DNA from: Paenibacillus_AA sp045062745
Lineage (GTDB): Bacteria > Bacillota > Bacilli > Paenibacillales > NBRC-103111
DNA: 64,000 nt
NCBI RefSeq assembly: GCF_045062745.1
Contig: NZ_JBJGED010000001.1
Location: forward strand, 62,001 to 126,000
Reading direction: 5' to 3'
Under the pieces are notes generated by a model, which saw only the letters and a list, made by a program, of their open reading frames with translations, had not been told where the DNA came from and ran no database searches. Of the stretch, positions 51,794 to 60,300 are shown in pieces; positions within the stretch are counted from its first letter, which is position 1, and each line of letters begins with the position of its first letter. A program made the translations under genes and the position numbers.

Positions 51794-52615
51794 ATGATAC
51801 AGCTGCACTCGTTTTACTTTGACAATTTTATTCCGTCCTGGTACAGACCGGCAATCCGGTCGGACATGCACATCCTCGTCTTTGTGGTGCAGGGTAGAAT
51901 GACCTACATACTGGATAGACAACCTTATCATTTGGGCAAAGGCGATATGTTGTTCATCCCTGCCGGAACCGAACGGATCGGGAGTAGCCCGCCGCCCGAC
52001 CCGCACCAAAAATACGGGGTGTTTTTCCGGGAAAACGTACCGTCTACGGACATTCCGATCTTGTCGAGCCGGACTCCGGAGCTCCGCAAAATTCGCGGCT
52101 TCGATTATATTAGACAGCGATTAACCATGCTAGGCCAGCAGTGGTTCAAGAAGCAGCCCTATTATGAGACGTTGTGCGGCTCCATTCTGACCGAGATTTT
52201 GTGTCTGTTCGCAGGCGAATTCGAGAGCAGGCATTATTCGTCCAAGAAGCTGTCGATGGTCGAGGCGATCCAGCAATACATTGCGGAGCATTACAGGGAA
52301 CCTTTACAGATCAGTCAGCTGGGCCGGCTTGTCGATAGGACGCCCAGCTATGTTATCACGACGTTCCGCGAAGTTACCGGCATGACTCCGATCGATTATT
52401 TACACCACCTGCGCATATCCGCCGCCAAAGATTTGCTGATGCAAACCGAGCTGTCGATCGTCCAGATCGCCGAATATCTAGGATTTTGCGATCCGTCGTA
52501 CTTCAACCGGGTGTTCAAAAAAACGCTCGGTCTGCCTCCATCCGAATTCGTGCCGAAGCAGAGCGACGTCTACGCGTCGCGTTCCTCGCAAACCGCGAAC
52601 TTGCCTATCTTGTAG
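51794..52615 (+). CDS. AraC-family transcriptional regulator (cupin-HTH)
   Basis: 273 residues. An N-terminal cupin-like sugar-sensing domain (VQGRMTYILDRQPYHLGKGDMLFIPAGTE) and a C-terminal AraC double HTH (about 165-260) with the final block LGFCDPSYFNRVFKKTLGLPPSEF. AAGGAGG at 7 bases. Divergent from the binding-protein / beta-helix / GH26 operon, which it presumably activates in response to an imported sugar. Confidence 0.93.
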   Translation: MIQLHSFYFDNFIPSWYRPAIRSDMHILVFVVQGRMTYILDRQPYHLGKGDMLFIPAGTERIGSSPPPDPHQKYGVFFRENVPSTDIPILSSRTPELRKIRGFDYIRQRLTMLGQQWFKKQPYYETLCGSILTEILCLFAGEFESRHYSSKKLSMVEAIQQYIAEHYREPLQISQLGRLVDRTPSYVITTFREVTGMTPIDYLHHLRISAAKDLLMQTELSIVQIAEYLGFCDPSYFNRVFKKTLGLPPSEFVPKQSDVYASRSSQTANLPIL

Positions 52616-52649
52616 TCTCCTTGGTTTGTTTTTGGATCCGGTAGCTGGC

Positions 52650-52682
52650 AGCTCTGGGACCCATAACCAGGGAGCCTTTTTC
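52650..52682 (+). terminator. Terminator of the AraC gene
   Basis: GGCAGCTCTGG and CCAGGGAGCC form an imperfect stem followed by TTTTTCTTT, 35-65 bases after the stop codon. Confidence 0.6.
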
Positions 52683-52732
52683 TTTCTCAAACCTCGTATT
52701 TCTGCATAATAGGAATGCCGCCCGTTAGACAA

Positions 52733-52764
52733 CGAAGCTGCCCGTTCCTGCCGGCAGCTTCGTC
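52733..52764. terminator. Stem-loop after the small hypothetical gene
   Basis: ACGAAGCTGCC (52733-52743) pairs with GGCAGCTTCGT (52754-52764), perfect 11-base arms. Follows the end of the minus-strand gene at 52790, though the T-run is better on the plus strand. Confidence 0.55.
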
Positions 52765-52789
52765 TTAGTTTATCGTTAAACACATCGTC

Positions 52790-53011
52790 TCACCTTGCTT
52801 TGGCTTGTGAATTCTTCCCCTCATGATAGTCTTCCCACAGCGGGCCGATGTATTTTTCTAAGGTCTTTACGACGTCATCTCTTCGGCTTTCTTCGACATT
52901 TACAGTGTCATTTGAAATATCATTTCTAATTCGTATGAGAACAAATAAAGGGGGTAATGCAGCCTCACGGAGAGCCTTAATCATGTTTTCTTCTTGTGGA
53001 GTAATATCCAT
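52790..53011 (-). CDS. Small hypothetical protein
   Basis: 73 residues from ATG 53011 (AAAGGA 13 bases upstream). Amphipathic and charged, with predicted helices around residues 5-25 and 40-60; the segment PPLFVLIRIRNDI is the only hydrophobic one. No family recognised. It lies in a more AT-rich stretch than the backbone. Confidence 0.55.
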   Translation of the reverse strand: MDITPQEENMIKALREAALPPLFVLIRIRNDISNDTVNVEESRRDDVVKTLEKYIGPLWEDYHEGKNSQAKAR

Positions 53012-53181
53012 AAAGTATCCGATTTCCTTTCTTGTGGATTTCTGCTCGATATAATCTCATAATAAACCCTGACTCAGTGTTAGGGTCAAGAAAAAGTAAG
53101 CAATCAGCCTGTCTTCATTACGCTATCGTCTCCGTTAGAGAACAAACAAAGACGGCAGCCAAGCAGCCGCCGAATCTTATA

Positions 53182-53670
53182 TTAATGGTTATGACTTCCC
53201 TTGCTTACCTCTTTCGATACTTGGGATTCGGTGCCTGGTTCGACAATGACAAACTGCCCCATCATACCGCTATCCTCGTGATACAACAAGTGACAGTGAT
53301 ACATGTAAGGCGTACCGGGATCAGGATAGCTTCCAAAGTCGACGGCCAGTCTGACTGTAGTGCCATTCGGAATAAAGACTGTATCTTTTCTCCCACGCTC
53401 ATATAATGGCGGCAATTCTCCATTCTTGTCAATTACGGTGAATGCTGCATCATGGATATGGAAGTTATGATCCCAACCCTTATTCGTGATCTCCCATATT
53501 TCACGTGCGCCAGCCGGAACAACCTCATCAATACGATTCATGTCCATTTTCTTGCCATTAATTGCAGATTTCGTTGTCAAATTAAATTTTGAGCATTTTT
53601 TTAATTGCTGTTGGATTCCGGTAAATGTTAAATGAATCAACGGCTCATGTGAAAACACTTCTTTTGGCAT
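53182..53670 (-). pseudogene. C-terminal fragment of a multicopper oxidase
   Basis: 162 residues. From about residue 30 on it is the last cupredoxin domain of a CotA/CueO-type oxidase: FNLTTKSAINGKKMDMNRID, HNFHIHDAAF (HxH of the trinuclear copper site) and YHCHLLYHEDSGMMGQF (HCH with type-1 ligands). An intact enzyme has about 500 residues in two or three cupredoxin domains; the N-terminal HxH motifs are absent. The first ~28 residues do not look like a normal start. It overlaps the DUF6220 gene by 26 bases in another frame. A deletion or insertion has removed the 5' two-thirds, so it is unlikely to be a working laccase. Confidence 0.7.
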
Positions 53671-54004
53671 GTACAGCCACTACGATTGAAACCCAAAACA
53701 GAATTGCAGCGATGACCGGATGAGCAGCACCCGCTCCTTCAAAATTTGCTGTAAAATACTGTGCAAAGATTAATATAAGGATGACTACACTCATCCAGCG
53801 CAAAAAATTCGGAAGCTTTCCCGTAAATGAAAGGATAAGCATTACAATCGGAAACAATTCAAAAACCCGAACAAATACAATATGGTTCTGCCAGTAGGAC
53901 GAATCCGTAAAAACCGCCATCCCTGCAATCAAGATTTGGGTCGTGATACAGATGACAAATAGACAGGCTACACCTAAAAAGATGAATCTAGAACCTCTTA
54001 TCAT
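53645..54004 (-). CDS. DUF6220-like small membrane protein
   Basis: 119 residues, four hydrophobic segments, with a His/Phe-rich start (SSYWQNHIVFVRVFELFPIVML) typical of DUF6220, a small membrane family of unknown role. AAAAGGAGAGGAG lies before ATG 54004. Neighbour of the multicopper oxidase fragment in the same direction; the pair may once have formed an operon. Confidence 0.75.
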   Translation of the reverse strand: MIRGSRFIFLGVACLFVICITTQILIAGMAVFTDSSYWQNHIVFVRVFELFPIVMLILSFTGKLPNFLRWMSVVILILIFAQYFTANFEGAGAAHPVIAAILFWVSIVVAVHAKRSVFT

Positions 54005-54342
54005 GGTTAATCTCCTCTCCTTTTGGCCACAAGACGGCGGCTATACCCCGGGCTAAAGGCAATATCATAGAAATATAGATCTGCATGTGACTCGTTCATG
54101 TAATGATCATATCAGCCGAATATTGTGAACTTATTGCGATGAGTTGCGGTTCTTGTGAATTTTTACAAAGATAAACGACAAGATAGGGTAAAGGCGATGT
54201 AGCCTGTTCAAAAACCTAATCTCGTTGGTCTCAAACCTCGTTTACTTTAATAAACAAAAAAGGAGCAGCCAAATGCACGCTGCTTCTTTCATAGCTCTAC
54301 TCATCTAACTAGTCCATGAGATCGCTCCCTTTGAATAAGGGC
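54005..54342. other. Intergenic region without a gene
   Basis: 338 bases, rather AT-rich. Holds the leader of the DUF6220 gene on one side and the terminator of the SGNH gene on the other. Repeated TTCACAA phrases (minus strand, about 54120-54160) are seen but form no clear element. Confidence 0.5.
54257..54288 (-). terminator. Terminator of the SGNH hydrolase gene
   Basis: On the minus strand AGCAGC-GTGCATTTG-GCTGCT then CC and TTTTTT (54262-54257), about 55 bases after the stop codon. Confidence 0.7.
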
Positions 54343-55644
54343 TTACATCAAGAACCGGCCGACGGCAATGATATAGCCGATGTACACGGCGTTGCCTTGA
54401 TACACGTCCGGATTTTGCTCATAGTCGGCTTTGTTCAGCACAAGGGCGTGTTTATCCGCGGTTTCGGACATTAGCGTCAAGGTCACGGTATGCTCCGTAT
54501 CTTCCAGTTCCGGCAAAAAGAAATACTGGTGCCTCAAGTAAGAGTTGTAGACCATAAATCGGTTGACCGTCATCGGCTCCCGATAATCGATCGTGACGCT
54601 CAACTGACCCGAGAACGGCCCTCCCACATCGGCAATGCCTAACCTCGTCCCTTTGAACGTTACGGTGATCCGATCGCCAGGTTTGGTCATCTTCACAATG
54701 CTGGGGTACATCTTCTTGACGGTCGCGTGGAGACCGGAATAAGGGAACGACGTATCGTATTCCGGCGTCGTCGTGTCCACGACATCAAGCGTAGAGGTAA
54801 AGTCCGCCGCCTCTCTCATGGTCGCGTCTTCCCAGTTATAAGGGTCGAGCGGGAACCTCAAAACATGAGCGGCTGGCTCGGTTCCTTGCTCTTGCATTTT
54901 AATTACGCTTCTAGCCACGGCGCCGGCATACAGCTGATCGCCCGTCCCGACAGGGTGGATCCCGTCTTTCGTGAAAGCGACTCTCCCCTCGGCATCGAAC
55001 AACTCTTCCCCCTTCGGGACGAGCTTGCCAAGCGCATAAAGTTCGCCAAGCACGTATCCGAAAAAAATGCCGGGGATCCCATAATGCTCCGCAACCGTCT
55101 CAAAGGCGGTCAAACTGGCGGGCAAGGACGGGTCGGATCCGGGCTTGTACGATTCCACTTGATCGCTTCGCACCGTATATACGAAGCAAATGTCCGCAGC
55201 CGGATTGATCCTCCAAACCTTGCGGACCAAGCCTTCTACGTCTTGCAGCCCTGCGCCGTTGACTACAAATTCGACAAAAATCAAATCCGGCTCATGCACC
55301 AACAAGTCTCGTTCGATCCGCGCCGCTCCCAGATCGGCTCCCGTCCCGCTGATCGCCGCGTTGACTTCCCCGATCGTTGCATGGGGAAACCGGGATTTCA
55401 ACCAGGATGTCGTACGAGGACGCCACCCTTCTTGGAACGTAATGCTGCCCCCGATATACCCTACCGTTACCCTTTGCCCGCCAGCCAGCTTGTGCAGCAC
55501 ATTCGGGAGGCCGCCTCTACGCTTCAATTCGCGGCTATTTTCATACTCCTGCAGCATGAGGCCATAATCTTGGATCCCATCCCCCATGTCTTTCCCATTG
55601 ATCCCCGCACCATAATCCAAGCCGGGAGATTTTCCCGAAGCCAT
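54343..55644 (-). CDS. SGNH/GDSL-family hydrolase
   Basis: 433 residues from ATG 55644 (GAGGAGG at 8 bases); an ATG at 55686 has no site and lies inside the promoter region. Block I is YIGGSITFQEGWRP (Ser nucleophile), block III is in EFVVNGAG (Gly/Asn-like) and block V is KDGIHPVGTGDQ (Asp, His). A beta-rich C-terminal domain (about 240-433) of the kind found in carbohydrate-esterase-like proteins follows. No signal peptide. Family members remove acyl groups from polysaccharides or lipids; which one cannot be told. Confidence 0.88.
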   Translation of the reverse strand: MASGKSPGLDYGAGINGKDMGDGIQDYGLMLQEYENSRELKRRGGLPNVLHKLAGGQRVTVGYIGGSITFQEGWRPRTTSWLKSRFPHATIGEVNAAISGTGADLGAARIERDLLVHEPDLIFVEFVVNGAGLQDVEGLVRKVWRINPAADICFVYTVRSDQVESYKPGSDPSLPASLTAFETVAEHYGIPGIFFGYVLGELYALGKLVPKGEELFDAEGRVAFTKDGIHPVGTGDQLYAGAVARSVIKMQEQGTEPAAHVLRFPLDPYNWEDATMREAADFTSTLDVVDTTTPEYDTSFPYSGLHATVKKMYPSIVKMTKPGDRITVTFKGTRLGIADVGGPFSGQLSVTIDYREPMTVNRFMVYNSYLRHQYFFLPELEDTEHTVTLTLMSETADKHALVLNKADYEQNPDVYQGNAVYIGYIIAVGRFLM

Positions 55645-55690
55645 ATCCTGTGCCTCCTCGAATCCATACCTAAACCCTGTCTTCATTCGT

Positions 55691-55718
55691 ATTATAAAAG
55701 GAGTAGAGGGGCATTCAA
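55691..55718 (-). promoter_or_regulatory. Promoter of the SGNH hydrolase gene
   Basis: Minus strand: TTGAAT (55718-55713), 16 bases, perfect TATAAT (55696-55691); transcription would begin near 55685, about 40 bases before the chosen start codon. This also argues against the upstream ATG at 55686. Confidence 0.65.
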
Positions 55719-55820
55719 ATACACTTTCCGTTTGAAAAGCATATACTTAATTTCTGTAGAGAGGTTAAGCTCGTACCCTTCTTAAATGGACACGGAATAT
55801 CGCGGATCCGAATGACGTGT

Positions 55821-56052
55821 AGTTCGATTTTGCCCAATTGGTGTCGGTGCCTAAGGGACGTCCATGCTATGCAGTTCGATTTTGCCCAACTAAATGGCGG
55901 TATTCCAGGGTCCGTGTTGTAAAGGTGCGCTCCAATTCGGCGAAATCGAACTAAAGATCCGCAACACCGTTTCCAGTTTCCTGCAATTCGGCAAAATCGA
56001 ACTACCGCGCCTCTGGACGGTTTCCGACTCCCTGTCATTGAGCAAAAGGGAC
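55821..56052. repeat. Cluster of a 20-base intergenic repeat in both orientations
   Basis: In the gene-free stretch 55645-56146 the phrase AGTTCGATTTTGCCCAATTG occurs at 55821-55840 and 55873-55891 (plus), and its complement CAATTCGGCAAAATCGAACT at 55933-55952 and 55984-56003, with a decayed fifth copy near 56036. Spacing is close to regular (52, 60, 51, 52). Two direct copies facing two inverted ones could fold into a long stem. Unrelated DNA lies between the copies. Most likely a dispersed intergenic repeat family of the genome. Confidence 0.75.
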
Positions 56053-56146
56053 TGACTGCGAGTAGTGGCACTACTTCCATCAACAATTATTGGAGTATTG
56101 GCGTAAACTCTTTAACTTCGATTTCCCCTCTCCACGGCTTAGCGTA

Positions 56147-57127
56147 TTACCAGGCGTAAGCTTTCGGAGCCTCGCCGCCCGGACCTGGGAAAATCTCGTC
56201 CAGCCGCTTCATCGTTTCGTCCGTAAGCTTGATTTCGACTACCCGCAGCGTGTCCATGAATTGCTCGAGTGTCCTCGGCCCGATGATCGGCGCCGTCATA
56301 GCCGGATGCATCAGCGTCCAAGCGAGGGCCACATTCGCTTCGCTCTCTCCGATTTCCCGGCACAGCGCGGCGAATTGTTCCAGCTTGACCCGGTTAGCCT
56401 CCACCCGCTCCTGGGAGCGCGTGCTTCTCGAACCGCCCGACGCCTTCAAAGCGTTGCCGCCGAGCAAGCCGCCATCCAGTGGACTCCAGGCAATGACACC
56501 GATCCCATGCTCTTCAGCAGCAGGCAGCACTTCCAATTCCGGCAGTCTGCACATCAGGCTATATTTATGCTGTTCGGAGACGAGTCCCAATGTATGTCTC
56601 GCTTTGGCCTCGTAGTGAGCTTTGACCAAATCTCTTCCGGCAAAATTGCTCGAACCCACATAGCTGATTTTCCCCTGATTCACGTAAACCTGAAACGCTT
56701 CCCACAGCTCGTCCCAACTTACATTGCGATCAATATGGTGCATTTGATACAGTTCGATATGATCTGTGTTCAATCGGCGGAGCGATTGCTCCAGGTGACG
56801 GCGAATTTTGTAAGCGGACAAACCGCGCGCTTGATTGGGTCCGTCCAGGGGATCTTCCATGTCGCCATATACTTTGGTGGCCAAGACGACCTTTTCCCTG
56901 CGGCCGCCGCCCTGGGCGAACCAGCGCCCGATGATCTCCTCGGTTCTTCCCCGGTTGCCTTGCCCGCCGTACACGTTAGCCGTATCAAAAAAGTTGATGC
57001 CGGCGTCCAGAGCGGCGTCCATAATCCGGAACGATTCCTGCTCATCCGTCTCCGGCCCGAAATTCATCGTTCCCAAACATAAACGGCTCACCTTCAGCCC
57101 GGACCTTCCCAAGTATGTGTATTCCAT
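56147..57127 (-). CDS. Aldo/keto reductase (YghZ/Gpr-like, long form)
   Basis: 326 residues from ATG 57127 (GGGGAGG at 9 bases). Catalytic Asp48 and Tyr53 (FFDTANVYGG), Lys85 (VLATKVYGD) and His130 (LYQMHHID); NADPH site near the C-terminus in PIIGPRTLEQFMDTL. Belongs to the AKR group with a longer loop, acting on aldehydes or ketoses. Single gene following the repeat cluster; no clear partner. Confidence 0.93.
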   Translation of the reverse strand: MEYTYLGRSGLKVSRLCLGTMNFGPETDEQESFRIMDAALDAGINFFDTANVYGGQGNRGRTEEIIGRWFAQGGGRREKVVLATKVYGDMEDPLDGPNQARGLSAYKIRRHLEQSLRRLNTDHIELYQMHHIDRNVSWDELWEAFQVYVNQGKISYVGSSNFAGRDLVKAHYEAKARHTLGLVSEQHKYSLMCRLPELEVLPAAEEHGIGVIAWSPLDGGLLGGNALKASGGSRSTRSQERVEANRVKLEQFAALCREIGESEANVALAWTLMHPAMTAPIIGPRTLEQFMDTLRVVEIKLTDETMKRLDEIFPGPGGEAPKAYAW

Positions 57128-57265
57128 TTGCTCATTCCTCCCCAACTTTTAGAATATTCCGCTAATTAAAACTATAGAGAATCATTCCGGACTTGGGAAG
57201 GACTGAAAAATTATATATTAAGTTACTTGAAGTTAACTGCCCCCACGAAATGGGAACAGTGTAAA

Positions 57266-57305
57266 GAGGCCGTTCCCAGGTCTAATTCGACCTTGGGAAC
57301 GGCCC
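57266..57305 (-). terminator. Terminator of the SLH-protein gene
   Basis: GGCCGTTCCCAGGT (57268-57281) faces ACCTTGGGAACGGCC (57290-57304), followed on the minus strand by TCTTTAC. It starts 8 bases after the stop codon. Confidence 0.75.
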
Positions 57306-57312
57306 TATTGCC

Positions 57313-60300
57313 TTACCTTCGCGCATCCAACAGCCGGCTGATCAGGGCTGCCGCTTCTTCGCGGGTGATCGGCGCCGCCGGACGCAGCGTGCCGTCCGGG
57401 TAACCGCCGAGAATGCCGAGCCCGACGAGCTGCGGCACAAAGTCGCTCGCCCACGGCGGAATGTCGGCGGAATCGAGGAACGATCCGCCGATGCCGGCGC
57501 CGACGGTAGACAGTCCCGGCTCGGCCTTCAACAACCGGCCGACGATGGCGATCGCCTCCGCCCGCGAGATCGGGTTGGCCGGCTCGAGGTAAAGCCTGCC
57601 GTCGCCGCGGGTCGTGCCGCCGAGCCATCCGCGAGCTATGGCGGCGGCCACATAGGGCTGCGCCCAGGCCGCGACGTGGTCGCGATCGGCGAAGTCCGCC
57701 GGCAGCGCTGCGTTCGACCGCTCGTTGCCGAGCGCGCCGAGTGCGATCTTGATGAATTCCTGCCGCGTGATCGAGCGCTCCGGCTCGTAGAGCAGCGCCC
57801 GGCCGTTCTCGACGCCGTTCACGGCGCCGATCGAGGCTAGACGGTAGACGGGATCGCGGGACCAACGGTCGTGCATATCCTCGAACTGCGGCAGATTCGC
57901 GTTATACACCAGCGCGTATTTGCTGAAATGCGGGAGGGAGACGGTGATCGTCCCCTCTACCGGGTTGATGGTGCCCCCGACGAATTCCCACTGCTTGGTC
58001 CGCTCGTTCCACCAATAGATCGCGGTTCGATGGATGTCAGGGACCGCTGTCAGGTCGAAACGAACGGTAAGTTCGGCCGGCTGCGTCAACATCACCGGCT
58101 TATCGAATTGGAACTCGTAGATGTCGCCGACGATCTTGACGCCATCCGCCGCGTAGGCGGCCGGATTCGTCACGACGCCGGCGCCCAAGCCGACGTTGTC
58201 GGCGAGCGGCTGCGCCGCGATACGGATCACGGCGTTGTCCTGCACCCTCAGAATCGTCTCGCGATTCGGACTCACTGCGGCGGAAGCGACAAACTTCACG
58301 TTGTGCTCGCGCTCGATGAGCTGCTTCAGAATCGCCTCGAGCGTATTTTTTACGGCTTCCTCCGTCCCTTTGGGAGGCACGGTCGGCGGCGGCGGAGGCG
58401 AACCCGGGTCGCCAGGCGAATCGTCCTGCGGCGCCGGCGGTGTGTACCAATTGCCGTAATCGATCACCGGATCGCTCGGCGCACCGCTCGGTTTACCTAT
58501 ATTCACGATTAACGTATCCTCGAAGGCGAAATCGTTCGTGACCGCATACGACGCTTTGACTACGAGCTCGCCTTGGTCACGGGCCGACAATAGGCCCTGC
58601 TCCGACACCGCGCCGTAAGCCTCGCCCAGAATGATGCTCCACTCCACGCCGGCCGGATCGATCGCATATTCACGGCCGGACGAGTCTATCCCGACCGCTT
58701 GCAAGGCGATGTCATTTTGGGCCGGCAGCTTGAGAACGCCGTGTTCATCGAGCTCAGCAGGGCTGCCCGGAGGCAAGACGGGACGAAGCATCAGCTCCGT
58801 GAAGCCGCCAGCGGCGACGTTCATCGCCTCGACCGTGGTCTTCGTCTCGTTGCCGGCATCGTCGCGCGCGGCGATAACGATCGACTTAGACAAGTAGCCG
58901 TCCAGCGACACGCTTCGTTCGAATTGTCCCCTGGCATCTATGGATACCGACTGGCTATCCACAGTTACCGCGCTGCCGGGCTCGGCGGCTCCCTTCACGA
59001 GCAGGGAGCCGCTCGCGACCACCGCTCCCGGACGCGGACTCTCGACCTTCAGATCCGGTCCGGTCGTGTCCGAGACTACCCGGATGCCGGTGAGTGTCTT
59101 GTCGCCGCCCGCGTTCTCCGCGAGCACCTCGATCAGATTCGTCCCTTCCGTGAGCGGGATGCTCTGCGTCCATGCGGAGCCGCCGTATGTGCCGACCGTC
59201 GTCTGATTCACCTTCACCAGTGTGCGGACGACCGGATTGGACGGACTGAACGACTCCAGTTTCAGGTTGAAGGACGGATCCTTCACCACGTAAGCGAACT
59301 GACCGTTCGCGCCGTATTGGTTGACGATCGGCGCAAGATCCCGCTGCAGCGGGGTGAGCGTAACTCGAGGCGGCGCAGGCGTCGGCAAATAGGAGGCCGC
59401 CGATACGACCGGCTCGCTGTAAACCTTCGCCTCGCCCACCAGCTTGTAGCCTGCGATGGAGACGCGGTACTCCGCTCCCGGGACGAGCCCGATCGTGCCG
59501 CCGGATGCGTCCTTCATCGTCCCGCCGACCAACGCTTGCCGTTCGGCTCCGGCCACCTCCACCGGCCCGGCGCTGGCGACCGGCCGGCCGTTCGCCTGCA
59601 GCAGTTGGATCGTGTAGCCGTCCGGCGGCTGAGCCGTCTCCCACGCGACCCGGAACAAGCCGCTCCCTGCCGGGGACACGGTCACTTGCTGCGGGGCGCT
59701 CGGCTGATGCGGGTTCGTATGCGAGAACGCCGTGCCGCTGTAGGCGTTGCTCAGATGCGCCCCCGACTTGGCCAGCACAGCACGGATGTAATACGTTCCG
59801 CCGGGCATAGCTTCCGGCAGCGTGACGACGGTCGTCCCGGCTGCGGCGGGAATCCCTTCGGCTAGAAGCGTACCGGGGTCGCGCTCATTGTCGTTCGCCA
59901 GGAACAGCGAGACGGTCTCGTCCGCGACATGGCTCGCCTGCCAATCGACCTTCACTTGCTGAGCCCCGAGCTTCGTCGCCGTTACGCTATCGAACGAAGC
60001 TGGCACCGCCACATCCATAAGCGACCACACGAGTGGCTGATCCGACGTGATCGTCCAATTGCCGGCTGCCGGCTGCCGGAAGGAAACGTACACGCGCTTC
60101 TCCTCCGTCCCGGATTGAGAATCCTGCGCGGAAATCGTCTGCGTCAGGTAATTCGTATCAGGGATGAGCGGATAGTCTCGACCGGACGGATCCTGCACTT
60201 GTACGTTGGGCAGCGTCCCGTTGTACTTCAGCTCGAGCAGGGCGATCTCTTGCTGCGCCGGCATCGGAACGGTATACGTCTGGGAGGCGCTCAATGTCCG

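Noticed and set aside
53032..53406. 124-codon plus-strand frame
   Set aside because: Lies opposite the multicopper oxidase fragment, whose copper-binding motifs settle the coding strand.
55821..56052. CRISPR array
   Set aside because: Repeats change orientation, are only about 20 bases with decay, spacers are unequal and no cas genes are present.
55715..56086. 123-codon minus-strand frame as a gene
   Set aside because: It is simply the repeat cluster read through; no start signal, composition typical of non-coding DNA.
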